Source of the DNA: Acetobacteraceae bacterium
GTDB taxonomy: Bacteria > Pseudomonadota > Alphaproteobacteria > Acetobacterales > Acetobacteraceae
DNA: 64,000 nt
Assembly (NCBI GenBank): GCA_021732665.1
Contig: JAKFUL010000008.1
Coordinates: forward strand, 1 to 64,000
Reading direction: 5' to 3'
Shown here piece by piece: positions 27,378 to 36,457 of the stretch (the stretch's first letter is position 1; each line of letters starts with the position of its first letter). Made by a program: the position numbers and the translations under genes. The notes beneath the pieces are model-generated. The model was not told the origin of the DNA, searched no databases, and saw only the letters and a program-made list of their open reading frames with translations.

Positions 27378-28802
27378 GTGAACCTATCCTCGCGCACTCG
27401 ACTCTGGGCCTGGCGCGGCGCGCTCCTCGCGGGGACCCAGATTCTCGACTATGGCGGGCGCTTCCTGCGCACCTTCCTGCTGGCGCGGATGCTCGCGCCC
27501 GAGGAGGTCGGGGTCGCGCTGGCCATCTCCGCCGTTGTCTCCAGCATCGAACTGATGGCCGATCCCGGCTTCGACAAGTTCGTCATGCGCTTCACCGGCG
27601 GCGAGGCCGCGCGGGCAATGGCGGCGATGCACGCCCTGCTGGTGCTGCGTTCGGTCCTGGTCTTCGTCGTGCTCTACTCGCTGTCCTGGACCTTCGCCGG
27701 CCTTTTCGGCGTGCCCGAGGCGGTGCTCTCCTTCCAGATCGCGGCCGCCTTCGTTCTGGTCCGCGGCCTGACCCACACCAGCATGTTCCAGCGCCAGCGG
27801 GACTACGCCTTCGGCACACTGGCCAAGGTGATCCTGGTCTCGCAGCCGGCCGGAATGTTGGGGCTGCTGCTGGGCCTCTGGTGGTTCGGTGACCACCGCG
27901 CGGTGCTGGTCAGCTATGCCTGCGACAGCGCGGCCTATGTGGTCATGAGCCATCTCCTGGCGGCTGGGCGCTGGTCGATGCGCGCCGACCGGGAGATGGC
28001 GCGCGCGGCGATGCTCTACGCCCTGCCGCTGATGGTCAACGGCGCGGGTCTGGCGGCGCTGCAGCAGGGCGACCGGATGCTGGTGGGGGCCGAGCTTGGC
28101 GTCACCGCCCTGGCGCTCTACGGGCTGCTGATCACGCTCACGCTGGTGCCCGTTTCGGCGCTGTTCCGCACCTTCGCGACCGTCGCGCTGGCGATGATGG
28201 CGCGGGCGGGCGAGGATGTGGCGCGGCGGCGCAGCAGCATGGAGTTCCTGGCCTGGATGTTTGGCGCGGTGGCGCTGGGCTATGCGCTCGGCCTCGCGCT
28301 GCTGCTCGATCTGGCCATGGTGCTGCTGTTCGGCGAACGCTACGCCGTGCCCGCCGGGTTGCATCTCCTGGCGACGCTGCTCGGCTTTCTGCGGGTGCAG
28401 CGCGGGCTGCCCACGGTCCAGCTCCTCAATGACGGACGGACCGGGCGGGTCGCCGCCGCCAACCTCACCGCCCTGGGCGGGCTCGTGCTGGCCTGGGCAT
28501 TGCTGCAGGCCTGGCCGAGCCTGGAGGCGCTGCTCATCGGGCTGATCCTGGCCGACCTGATCGGCCTGTTCCTGCTGCTCCGTTGGGCCGGCGAGGCGCT
28601 GCCGGAGGCCACGGCGGTGCTTTCCGCCGCCAACCGCGTCGCCATGCTCGGCACCGGCCTGGTGCTGGGCGCGCTGTGGCTGCTGCCCGCCCCAGGCCTG
28701 ACCGAGCGCGGCATGATCGCGCTGGTGGGGGTGGCGGGCCTGTCGGCGATGGCGCTGGCCGCCTGGCGCGCCTGGCGCCGGCGCGAGGCCGGTCATGCCT
28801 GA
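27378..28802 (+). CDS. Wzx-type polysaccharide flippase, MOP superfamily (474 aa)
   Basis: About twelve to fourteen predicted membrane spans with the PST/Wzx pattern: an N-terminal RGALLAGTQILDYGGRFLRTFLLAR segment containing the family's conserved Gly and Arg residues, followed by LAPEEVGVALA, GFDKFVMR and QRQRDYAFGTLAK. It should flip lipid-linked repeat units across the inner membrane. The start is uncertain between TTG 27372 and GTG 27378; no ATG fits. Its stop lies inside the first codons of the following gene (eight-base overlap). Confidence 0.87.
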   Translation: MNLSSRTRLWAWRGALLAGTQILDYGGRFLRTFLLARMLAPEEVGVALAISAVVSSIELMADPGFDKFVMRFTGGEAARAMAAMHALLVLRSVLVFVVLYSLSWTFAGLFGVPEAVLSFQIAAAFVLVRGLTHTSMFQRQRDYAFGTLAKVILVSQPAGMLGLLLGLWWFGDHRAVLVSYACDSAAYVVMSHLLAAGRWSMRADREMARAAMLYALPLMVNGAGLAALQQGDRMLVGAELGVTALALYGLLITLTLVPVSALFRTFATVALAMMARAGEDVARRRSSMEFLAWMFGAVALGYALGLALLLDLAMVLLFGERYAVPAGLHLLATLLGFLRVQRGLPTVQLLNDGRTGRVAAANLTALGGLVLAWALLQAWPSLEALLIGLILADLIGLFLLLRWAGEALPEATAVLSAANRVAMLGTGLVLGALWLLPAPGLTERGMIALVGVAGLSAMALAAWRAWRRREAGHA

Positions 28803-29615
28803 CCGCCGCGCCTTCCTGCTCGGCGCCGCCATCCTGGCCACCGGCTGCGGTCCGGGCGCCTCCGGCCGGCTGAAGGGCACCAGCATCACGCCCGGGCGGC
28901 GCAGCCGAGCGGGCTGACCATCGAGGATTGCCTGTTCGAGCCCGACATGCGGCCCGACCCGATCCACAGCTTCCGCTCCGCCCTGTACTACGGCACGGTC
29001 CATGTCCGTCGCTCGGCCAGCCATGGCGTGCTGGCGATGACCGAGGTGTGCGGGCCGCATTCCAGCTTCGAGGATGTCTGGGTCACGCATGCCGGCATCG
29101 GGCGGGACTCGCACGGCAACTCCGCCATCCTGCAATCCACCCTGCCCTTCGCCGAGCGCGGGCCCGACGGGCGCTGGCGCGGCGGCTCCACCCGTTGGCG
29201 GCGATTCAATCTCGATCTGCCGACCGAGGCCACGCCGCGCTACCGCGGCGCCTTCAGCACCGCCAACCTCTCCTTCTGGGGTTCGCCGGGCGGCATCGTC
29301 GATGCCGGGCACGTCTTCGAGGATGGGCGCCTCTCCGGCGGCACCTTCTGCATCGACCTGAACCCCTCGCCCGCCACCGCCTGGCTTGGCGATTTTCTGT
29401 TCCGCAACCTGGCCTTCGGGCGGGATCACCGCTTCGACGGCAACGCCCACCCGCTGCTGACGATCCGCGAGGCGGCGAGGCTGGTGGGCTGGGGCAACCT
29501 GCGGTTCGAACGCTGCTTCTGGGAGGATAGCGGGGAGCTGATCGAGGATCTGAACGGGGTGTGGAACCCAGGGCCGGGCGGCGTTCCGGTGCGCGCGCCG
29601 CTGCCGCCGGTCTGA
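28795..29615 (+). pseudogene. frameshifted exported protein gene, right-handed beta-helix-like
   Basis: The first frame (ATG 28795) encodes a twin-Arg/lipoprotein-type export signal (MPDRRAFLLGAAILATGCGP) and stops with TGA at 28915-28917. The rest of the protein continues in another frame with GLTIEDCLFEPDM and runs to 29615. Its segments LTIEDCLF, SFEDVWVTH, LSFWGSPGG and LRFERCFW repeat in a way seen in parallel beta-helix proteins. A single-base change near 28890-28910 would restore one frame of about 270 residues. Alternatively a shorter 222-residue product from ATG 28947 may be made, but it would lack the export signal. Overlap with the flippase gene suggests it was once co-translated. 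Confidence 0.55.
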
Positions 29616-29702
29616 ATGGCCACCGGGCGCGCGCTTGCTCGGCCCGGCATGCCGCCCTATGCAAGCCCGTCCACTTCACCTCGCCGGACGCCCCGCGCCA
29701 TC

Positions 29703-29855
29703 ATGCATTCCGCACTCGACCTCGTCGCCCGGGCCCGCCGCAGGCTGGCGCTGCTGACCGGCCGGCAGGGCTGGGCGCCGCATGGTGGGATCGACGCCTT
29801 TGCCGCGGCCGCGGGCGCGCGATCGCCCGCCGTGGCCAGCGCGCCGGAGGCCTGA
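29703..29855 (+). CDS. possible 50-aa ORF coupled to wecB
   Basis: An open frame from ATG 29703 encodes a 50-residue basic-then-neutral peptide (HSALDLVARARRRLALLTG near the start). Its TGA overlaps the wecB start by one base (TGATG), and the wecB ribosome-binding site lies within it. It could be a coupled leader peptide or a genuine small protein. No homologue is recognised and no clear ribosome-binding site is seen upstream. Confidence 0.35.
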   Translation: MHSALDLVARARRRLALLTGRQGWAPHGGIDAFAAAAGARSPAVASAPEA

Positions 29856-30994
29856 TGAGCCTCCCGGCCGAAGCCGGCGCGCCGCGCCGCACCATCCTCT
29901 GCGTCGTCGGCACCCGCCCCGAATGCATCAAGATGGGCCCGGTGATCGCGGCACTGCGCCGCGCGGCCTGGTGCCGCACGTTGGTGCTGAGCACCGGCCA
30001 GCATCGCGAATTGGTGGCGCAGACCCTGGGCTTCTTCGGCGTGGCACCCGATATCGACCTCGGCACCATGGTGCCGAATCAGACGCTGGCGGGGCTGACC
30101 GGGCGCATCCTGGATGGTTTCGACCGCGTGCTGGCCGAGTTGCAGCCCGATCTCGTGCTGCTGCAGGGCGACACCACGACGGTGATGGCCTGCGCGCTGG
30201 GCTGCTTCTATCGCCGGCTGCCCTTCGGCCATGTCGAGGCCGGGCTGCGCACCCGTGACCTGGCCAACCCCTTCCCCGAGGAGTTCAACCGCCGCGCCGC
30301 CGGGCTGCTCGCCGCCGTGCATTTCGCCCCCACCGAGGGTGCGCGGGCGAACCTCCTCGCCGAGGGCGTGCCCGCCGCCGCCATCCACCTGACCGGCAAC
30401 ACGGTGATCGATGCGCTGCTCGACGTCACCGCGCGGCCGGCGACGCGGCTTCCCTTCGACATCGACCCGTTGCGCCGCGTCATCCTCGTCACCGCGCATC
30501 GGCGGGAAAATTTCGGCGCGCCGCTGGCTGGGCTGTGCCGGGCGTTGCGCAGGCTGGTCGAGCGATACGGCGATGTGGAGATCGTCTATCCCGTCCATCC
30601 CAACCCCAATGTACGCGGGCCGGTGCATGCCGTGCTGGGGGGCGTGGAGCGCATCCGCCTGGTCGAGCCGCTGGGCTATCTGGATCTGGCGGCGGTGATG
30701 AAGCGCTGCCATTTCGTGCTCACCGACAGCGGCGGCATTCAGGAGGAGGCGCCGGCGCTGGGCAAGCCGGTGCTGGTGCTGCGCACGGAGACCGAGCGGC
30801 CCGAGGCGGTGGAGGCGGGGGTGGCGCGGCTGGTCGGCACCGACCCTGAGCGCATTCTGGCCGAGGCCGCTTCTCTGTTGGACGACCCGGCGCATTACGC
30901 GGCGCTGGCGCGCGGCGCGTCACCCTATGGCGACGGGCATGCGGCGGGGCGCATCGTGGCGGCTTGCGCCGCGTTTCTGCGCGCCGGCGGCTGA
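29855..30994 (+). CDS. wecB: UDP-N-acetylglucosamine 2-epimerase, non-hydrolysing (379 aa)
   Basis: The enzyme interconverts UDP-GlcNAc and UDP-ManNAc in the cytosol. Diagnostic motifs are CVVGTRPECIKMGPVI at the N-terminus, LLQGDTTTVMA, GHVEAGLRT, PEEFNRR, VTAHRRENFG and the UDP-binding LTDSGGIQEEAPALGKPVL. The length is normal for the family. ATG 29855 follows GGAGG. The product is the substrate of the WecC-like dehydrogenase at 45488, some 15 kb away, so the two genes together imply ManNAc or ManNAcA in the polymer. Confidence 0.93.
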   Translation: MSLPAEAGAPRRTILCVVGTRPECIKMGPVIAALRRAAWCRTLVLSTGQHRELVAQTLGFFGVAPDIDLGTMVPNQTLAGLTGRILDGFDRVLAELQPDLVLLQGDTTTVMACALGCFYRRLPFGHVEAGLRTRDLANPFPEEFNRRAAGLLAAVHFAPTEGARANLLAEGVPAAAIHLTGNTVIDALLDVTARPATRLPFDIDPLRRVILVTAHRRENFGAPLAGLCRALRRLVERYGDVEIVYPVHPNPNVRGPVHAVLGGVERIRLVEPLGYLDLAAVMKRCHFVLTDSGGIQEEAPALGKPVLVLRTETERPEAVEAGVARLVGTDPERILAEAASLLDDPAHYAALARGASPYGDGHAAGRIVAACAAFLRAGG

Positions 30995-31022
30995 GAGCGC
31001 CGGCCCTGGCGCCGCCGATGGG

Positions 31023-31208
31023 TCAGGGAAGCAGCCGCAGGAGGAAGACGGTGGTGCCGGCCAGCGCCAGGTAGGGCAGCACCAGCGCGCGAACGAGCAG
31101 CGCCGACGGATTGAGCACGGCGGGGCGCGACGCGGGGACCGCGCTGCGCGGCTGCGCCGCGGCTTCGGGAAGCAGCCAGGCGCCGCCGCTTGCTTGCTGG
31201 ATCGCCAT
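31023..31208 (-). CDS. small single-span membrane protein (61 aa)
   Basis: A short protein with a polar N-terminal half and one C-terminal hydrophobic span (ALVLPYLALAGTTVFLLRLL). ATG 31208 has a clear GGAGGT ten bases upstream, which I prefer over ATG 31256. It lies downstream of the membrane protein at 31327 on the same strand and converges on wecB. Its function is unknown; an accessory subunit of the adjacent membrane protein is conceivable. Confidence 0.55.
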   Translation of the reverse strand: MAIQQASGGAWLLPEAAAQPRSAVPASRPAVLNPSALLVRALVLPYLALAGTTVFLLRLLP

Positions 31209-31326
31209 GGTTCGAAGGACCTCCGCGCTGGCCAGGCGGCCGATGGGCACGCCCATGCCGGGTTGCGATGCCGCTTTATCGCGGGAAATTCTTGACGATC
31301 CGTGAAGCGCCGGGTGCGGTTGCGCC

Positions 31327-32553
31327 TCAGGCCGGCTGCCGGCGCCCCGCCTGCTCCCGCCGCAGGGCGGTCACGCTCGCCCCGCCGGCCAGCGCGGCCA
31401 GCGCCAGCAATCCCGGCGCCAGCGGCGCGCCCCAGGGCGCCATGGCGAGCAGCACCACCACACCTGTCAGCGCAAGGCGGGCCGGCGGGCCGGCCGCTGC
31501 CGCCTCCGCGCGCCGCAGCGTCGGGCCGAGGGGTGCCAGCAGCAGCGCCGCGGCCATCACCAGCGCCAGCGCGCCGGGCAGCCCAAGCCCAAGCGTCAGG
31601 GCCAGCGGCCAGGGCGGCGGCCCGGCGATCACGGCCGGGCCATCGCCCATCGCCCGCTGCACGGCCAGCGCCGCCTCCGCGCTGCCCAGCCCCTGGCCGA
31701 GCCAGGGATGTGCGGCGAGCGCGCTCCGGGCAAGTTCCCAGCCGATGCTGTCGCCCGCGCCCGCCCGCATTCCCAGCAGGGCCGCGCCCCCCGCCGCCAT
31801 CGCCAAAACCACGGCCAGAAGCGCCATCGGCGGCAGCCGCCGCCCGGCAACGCGCAGCAGCAGCCAGGCCAAGGCGGCGGCCAGCAGCACCGGCCAGAGC
31901 CTGGGCGGCATGGCAAGCCCGGCCAGACCGGCCATGGGCAGGCCAAGCCAGGTCAGGCGCTGCGCGGGCCACAGGCGTGGCAGTTCCAGCGCGGCGCCCA
32001 GGGCCAGCCCGGCCAGCAGCACATCGGGCCCGCGCGTCCAGCCCATCAGCGCCCCCGCGCCCAGCCCCGCCCCCAGCAGCAAAGGCAGCGCGGGCAGGCC
32101 GGGTCCGGCCGCCGCCAGCCGCCCGGCCAGGAAGGAAACACCTAGCAGCAAGAGCAGAACGCCGCCCGACCAGCTCGCGGCCGGATCGAGGCTGAGCGAT
32201 TGACCGGCCGTGCTGGAGCGGGCCTCGGCGGCGAGGATGGTCACGGCGGGGAGCCAGGCCTCTGGCGCCCAGGGCCAGGCCTGGGCCATAGCCAGCAGCG
32301 CCGGCAGCGTCAGCAGCAGCAGGCCAGCCCGCTGCGCCCGCGACAGGCGGTTGCGGGGTCCGGCCTGCCGCCAGCCCGCCAGCAGCAGTGCGCACGCCAC
32401 GCAGCAGGACGATCCGGCCAGGAAGGCCGGATCATGCCAGAGATCGGAAAGCATGCCCGCTGCCAGAAGCGGCCAAAGGGCCGCCGCGCTAGGCCAGGCG
32501 GGAGAACCGCCCGGCACCTCGCTGAGCGGCCGGATGCTGCGTATCTGCTCCAA
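31327..32553 (-). CDS. polytopic membrane protein, O-antigen ligase-like (408 aa)
   Basis: Extremely rich in Leu, Ala and Gly, with about ten to twelve predicted spans. The segment AHPWLGQGLGSAEAAL resembles the periplasmic-loop 'HPxxGxGxG' signature of Wzy/WaaL proteins, and Arg-containing loops flank it. This suggests a divergent polymerase or ligase, the second of three such proteins in the locus. The start is ATG 32553. The assignment rests on the topology and this one motif. Confidence 0.65.
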   Translation of the reverse strand: MEQIRSIRPLSEVPGGSPAWPSAAALWPLLAAGMLSDLWHDPAFLAGSSCCVACALLLAGWRQAGPRNRLSRAQRAGLLLLTLPALLAMAQAWPWAPEAWLPAVTILAAEARSSTAGQSLSLDPAASWSGGVLLLLLGVSFLAGRLAAAGPGLPALPLLLGAGLGAGALMGWTRGPDVLLAGLALGAALELPRLWPAQRLTWLGLPMAGLAGLAMPPRLWPVLLAAALAWLLLRVAGRRLPPMALLAVVLAMAAGGAALLGMRAGAGDSIGWELARSALAAHPWLGQGLGSAEAALAVQRAMGDGPAVIAGPPPWPLALTLGLGLPGALALVMAAALLLAPLGPTLRRAEAAAAGPPARLALTGVVVLLAMAPWGAPLAPGLLALAALAGGASVTALRREQAGRRQPA

Positions 32554-32598
32554 CGGGCGAGGGTGCTTTGGCGAGCGGAAGCCCGGCGCGGCGCTTAC

Positions 32599-33126
32599 TC
32601 AGCGCGTCGTCGCGGTGGGCGTGGCAATACCGAGGCTGGAGGCGGTGTTCACATTCGCCCCCCCGCCGCCACCGCCGGGGTTCGCCGCGACGGTGAGGGC
32701 CGCGGCCACCACCGTGGAGGCTTCGGTGCGCGCGGAGGCCAAAACCTGCGCACCCGGCGGGTTCGTGGTGGTCAGCGTCGTCTGGGCGGTGTTGAAGCCA
32801 CTGGCCAGCGCCGCCACCTGCTGCGCGTTCGCGGTGTTCATCGCGTTCAGAACGGCGTTGGCGGCGGCTGGGTCATTCACGAGCAGGGCAGCGATCGCGT
32901 TTGCCAGCGCAGCGCCGCCCTGCGGGTTTTGGTCGAGAAGGCCGGCGACCTGACCCCCGGGTTGCGACGCGGCCACCGCACCGGAGCTATCGCCGCCGGG
33001 GCTCCCGCCCTGGGCGTGCGCCGCGCCCGCAAAGCCAAGCGGGGGGAGGCCCGCAAGGACCAGCAGGGCGACGCCGGCAGAGACAAGGATGCTTTGGCGG
33101 CGGATCGGCGCGCGGTCCATGGTCAT
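32599..33126 (-). CDS. secreted Ala/Asn/Thr-rich low-complexity protein (175 aa)
   Basis: A signal peptide (ILVSAGVALLVLAGLPPLGFAG, cleavage near AHAQ) is followed by a low-complexity domain rich in Ala, Asn, Thr and Gln, with a GGGGGG run near the C-terminus. It contains helical repeats such as NAIAALLVNDPAAANAVLNA. No Cys is present. ATG 33126 follows AAAGG. It is divergent from the outer-membrane barrel gene and could be a matrix or periplasmic partner of export; I do not recognise a family. Confidence 0.65.
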   Translation of the reverse strand: MTMDRAPIRRQSILVSAGVALLVLAGLPPLGFAGAAHAQGGSPGGDSSGAVAASQPGGQVAGLLDQNPQGGAALANAIAALLVNDPAAANAVLNAMNTANAQQVAALASGFNTAQTTLTTTNPPGAQVLASARTEASTVVAAALTVAANPGGGGGGANVNTASSLGIATPTATTR

Positions 33127-33511
33127 GCGAACCTTTCGGATCAAACAGTATCACCAGTGTGTAGCCCGAAGCTGAATTCGCCGGCAAGCAGACTGAGCCG
33201 CCACCATCACGGCCGGCGGTCGACGCGCCCCGGTGGCAGCAAGCGCCGGATTTGGTCACGGCGCTCGGCCATTGCCTGTGGCAGGACGACCCGCCTTGAC
33301 CGGCCCCTGCATGGGACCGGCGGCAGGCAGGCCATAGCAAGTCATATAAATATGGCGGCCATCCCACGGCAATATCAGAAGCGGTGTTTCCTGTGGGTCG
33401 TAGCTGTTCGGCGACAGCTGACGCCACTTCTCGACTTGGGTGAAGGTAGCAGTTGCAATAGTCACGAGTCGCGGTCTATGGAATCAGCCGCAGTCCTAAA
33501 TCTTGGATGAA
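33127..33511. promoter_or_regulatory. divergent promoter region between the secreted protein and the outer-membrane barrel
   Basis: 385 bases with no supported gene lie between two divergent starts. The middle is more A/T-rich than its surroundings, with a TATAAATAT stretch at 33345-33353 that could serve as a -10 element. No clear -35 partner or operator palindrome was identified. Confidence 0.4.
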
Positions 33512-34762
33512 ATGACGGTATTAAGCAGAAAACATCCGATGTTGGCGTACACGGCGGCAATGATGATTGCACCGTCGCTTGGCATTCCCGCGCAAGCGCA
33601 AATTCCAATGCCGATTACAACCGATTCGGAGACGGAGTTTCGCAGCCTCCGGGTCGGCTCGCTCGCCGTGACCCCCTCCCTCGCGGCCGGCATTGGCTAT
33701 GACGACAACATCATCTCGCAGCCCACGAACCGCCGCCCCGACGGCGTGCTGCGCTTCGCGCCAACGGTGACGGCGGCGTCCGACTGGACGCGCCACGCCT
33801 TCTACGGTGAGGCGGCGGTGGAGCCCTTCGTCTATTTCAACAATTCGCGCCTGAACGACGTGAACGCCCGCGTGGTCGGCGCCGGCCGGCTCGACCTGGA
33901 GCGCGGCACCACGATCAACACTTCGGCCTCGTTCTTCCGCAGCGCCGATGCCGGGGTGTCGCCGTTGACCGCGGCGGCCCTGCCCGGCGGCGGCCTCGGG
34001 CCGCAGAATTTCGACCCGCTGGTCTCGAACCGTTACAATGTCGACATCAGGTACCAGCGGCAGGTCAACCGCTTGGTGTTCAGTGGCGCATTCAACTTCC
34101 AGCGCGCGACCTACGAGCAGGCACCGAACGCCGTCACCAATTTCAACCAGACGCTGCGCGACGGCAGCACCTATACCTTCCCGGTCCGGGTCGGATACGA
34201 GATCGGCGCCGGCATCCAGGTATTCGGCGAGGCGTCCTACAATATTCGCCGCTACCGGTTGACCAGCTTCGACAGCGAGGGCGCCCGTGCTGTGGTCGGC
34301 GCCTCGCTCGACGTCAACCGCCGGCTGCGTGGCGAGGCCTTCGTAGGTTACCTGCACCAGACCTTCACGCGGGGGCTGCCCGAAAACAGCGGCGTGACCT
34401 TCGGCGCCAACCTGCGCTGGACGCCGACGCAGCGCATAGCCTACACCCTGCAACTGAGGCGCGATGTGAGCGACCCCAGCGTCGTCGGCCAGCGCCCCGG
34501 AACCTCGACGCTGTTCGGCATCGGCACCGAGTTGGAGCTTTACCGCAACCTGCTGTTCAACGGCGCCTACACCTTCATCAACACCGACTACAGCAACACC
34601 CCGGCGGACCGCATCCATGCGGTCGCCGTCGGCCCGACCTGGATCGTGAACCGGCGGATGCGGGTGACCGCCTCCTATCGCTATCAGAGCCGGCAGGCCT
34701 CCTTCGCCACCTCAAACTACGATCGCAACCTCTTCCTGCTGCAGATGCGGGTCGGCTTCTGA
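33512..34762 (+). CDS. outer-membrane beta-barrel protein, BBP2-like (416 aa)
   Basis: A signal peptide (ending near IPAQAQ) precedes about 390 residues of alternating hydrophobic/polar strands with aromatic girdles. The protein ends in a terminal Phe (MRVGF), the recognition signal for outer-membrane barrels. The N-terminal part (LAVTPSLAAGIGYDDNI) matches the putative beta-barrel porin 2 group often encoded in exopolysaccharide loci (VpsM-like). It may form the outer-membrane channel for the polymer. ATG 33512 is chosen over a TTG nine bases upstream. Confidence 0.8.
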   Translation: MTVLSRKHPMLAYTAAMMIAPSLGIPAQAQIPMPITTDSETEFRSLRVGSLAVTPSLAAGIGYDDNIISQPTNRRPDGVLRFAPTVTAASDWTRHAFYGEAAVEPFVYFNNSRLNDVNARVVGAGRLDLERGTTINTSASFFRSADAGVSPLTAAALPGGGLGPQNFDPLVSNRYNVDIRYQRQVNRLVFSGAFNFQRATYEQAPNAVTNFNQTLRDGSTYTFPVRVGYEIGAGIQVFGEASYNIRRYRLTSFDSEGARAVVGASLDVNRRLRGEAFVGYLHQTFTRGLPENSGVTFGANLRWTPTQRIAYTLQLRRDVSDPSVVGQRPGTSTLFGIGTELELYRNLLFNGAYTFINTDYSNTPADRIHAVAVGPTWIVNRRMRVTASYRYQSRQASFATSNYDRNLFLLQMRVGF

Positions 34763-34793
34763 CCGCGTCGCGCGGGGGGGCAGGCAACCGACC

Positions 34794-34817
34794 GGCCCCG
34801 GGGTTTCCCACGGGGCC
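34794..34817. terminator. hairpin between convergent genes
   Basis: GGCCCCG pairs with CGGGGCC around a ten-base loop. It sits between the barrel gene stop (34762) and the convergent glycosylphosphotransferase stop (34852), so it could end transcription in both directions. No T-tract follows on either side, so a Rho-independent role is uncertain. Confidence 0.4.
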
Positions 34818-34851
34818 ACGGCCGATTCTCGCCTGACCCGCCGCGACGCCC

Positions 34852-36354
34852 TCAGTAGGCGCGGCGATCGAACAGGATCATCACCGCGGTCCGCAGGATA
34901 ATCTGCAGGTCGAACCACACCGACCATTGATCGATGTAGTAGAGATCATGCTGCAACCGGCCGATCAGCTGCTCCTCGCTGGTCACCTCGCCGCGAAAGC
35001 CGTTGATCTGCGCCCAGCCGGTGATGCCGGGCTTCATCCGGTGGCGCCAGGCATAGTCATCGGCGATGGCTTCCAGCGGCTGGTCGCCGGCGGTCATGTG
35101 CAGCGCGTGCGGGCGCGGGCCGATCAGCGACATGTCGCCCCGCAACACATTGAACAGCTGCGGCAGCTCATCGACGCTCAAGCGGCGGATCAGCCGGCCC
35201 ACCCGGGTCACCCGCGGGTCATCGCGCGATGTCTGCCGCAGCAGCCCCGCCGCCGCCGGCGCATGGCCCATCGAACGGAACTTCAGCACATCGAACACCA
35301 TGCCGCGCAGGCCCACACGCTTCTGGCGGAAGAAGACCGGCCCCTTTGTCTCCAGCCGGATGGCCAGCGCGGTGGCGAGCATGAGGGGTGACAGCAGCGT
35401 CAGCAGCAAGGCGCTGAGCAACAGGTCCTCGGCGCGCTTGACGAAGGCCTCGGCATCGCTCAGCGGCTGTGTCGCCACATCCACCAGCGCCAGGCTGCCC
35501 ACCACCTGCGCGCGCACCGGGCCAAGGCGGGCACCCGCCAGGTCGGGCACCACCGCGACATTCACCGCCTGGACATAGAGCCGGTCGAGAATCCCCGCGA
35601 GGATCGCCGGCGTCAGCCCGCGCTGGGCGATGCAGACACGGTCGACCTGGGCAGCCCGCGGCAGGGCCGAGAGGCGTTCGAGGAAGGCAGGATCGGCAAG
35701 CCCGCCCGCCTCCTCATCATTGGCGAAGATCGCGACGACGACAGCGCCGCTGCCCGCCCCCGAGGTCAGCCCGGCCGCGAGCGCCATGGCATCCGCCCGG
35801 CTGCCCGCCAGGACGACGATGCGCTCGGTGTGATGACCCGCGGCGGTGAGGTGGCGAAGCTGGGCCGACCAGGCCGCGCGCACCGCCGCGAGCCAGATCA
35901 GCGAGACCAGGCACCAGGCGAGCAGCCAGACGCGCGAGAAGGTGCCGACCAGCTTGAGCGTGAAGGCGAGCAGCAGCAGGCAGCCGAAGGCGATCGCCCA
36001 GCTGCCGACGACCTGGCGCATCTGGCCCGACGGCGCGAGCACGGTCGCCGCGCGGTACAGGCCCTGGGCCTGGGCGCCGATGGTCCAGGTCAGCGTCAGC
36101 AGGATCAGGCCGGCCACGAGCTGGTCCGGATCGTATTCGCGGGCGACGCCATGGACCAGGAAGACCAGGGTGCCCAGGCCGAGAATCCCCAACAGGTCGG
36201 CGGCCCCCAGGGCCAGCGCCACGGCCGGGGCGCGGAGCTTCTCGCCCAGCGGCGGGAGGTTGGGCGGCGGCAGGTCGGGCGGCGCCGCATGCGTCGGGGC
36301 GGCCGGGTCGGAACGATCGTCGCGGGCAAGTTCGAACCGCCGAGGCTTCACCAC
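34852..36354 (-). CDS. polyprenyl-phosphate sugar-1-phosphate transferase, WcaJ/GumD-type (500 aa)
   Basis: This is the initiating enzyme, which transfers a sugar-1-phosphate from a UDP-sugar to undecaprenyl phosphate in the inner membrane. N-terminal spans (around LGILGLGTLVFLVHG to WLAAVRAAW) precede a CoA-binding-like domain, a further span near LLLSALLLTLLSPLML, and the catalytic domain. That domain carries KRVGLRGMVFDVLKFRSM, DELPQLFNVLRGDMSLIGPRP and GITGWAQINGFRGE. The full-length WcaJ architecture is present. The start is probably GTG 36354 (or the adjacent GTG 36351); no ATG fits. Confidence 0.92.
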   Translation of the reverse strand: MVKPRRFELARDDRSDPAAPTHAAPPDLPPPNLPPLGEKLRAPAVALALGAADLLGILGLGTLVFLVHGVAREYDPDQLVAGLILLTLTWTIGAQAQGLYRAATVLAPSGQMRQVVGSWAIAFGCLLLLAFTLKLVGTFSRVWLLAWCLVSLIWLAAVRAAWSAQLRHLTAAGHHTERIVVLAGSRADAMALAAGLTSGAGSGAVVVAIFANDEEAGGLADPAFLERLSALPRAAQVDRVCIAQRGLTPAILAGILDRLYVQAVNVAVVPDLAGARLGPVRAQVVGSLALVDVATQPLSDAEAFVKRAEDLLLSALLLTLLSPLMLATALAIRLETKGPVFFRQKRVGLRGMVFDVLKFRSMGHAPAAAGLLRQTSRDDPRVTRVGRLIRRLSVDELPQLFNVLRGDMSLIGPRPHALHMTAGDQPLEAIADDYAWRHRMKPGITGWAQINGFRGEVTSEEQLIGRLQHDLYYIDQWSVWFDLQIILRTAVMILFDRRAY

Positions 36355-36457
36355 ACACCGTCCCGGCGGCCGGTCGGCCACCTCGAACAGGGCCGTCCCA
36401 GGCCGTGGCGGCCGCCGGCGCGTCCCACGGGTCGCAATCCCCCCATTCCCGCCGCGG

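Noticed and set aside
27384-29450. A 688-codon minus-strand frame opposite the flippase and beta-helix genes
   Set aside because: Extreme Gln/Gly/Arg/His bias and no motif; it is the complement of a membrane-protein gene.
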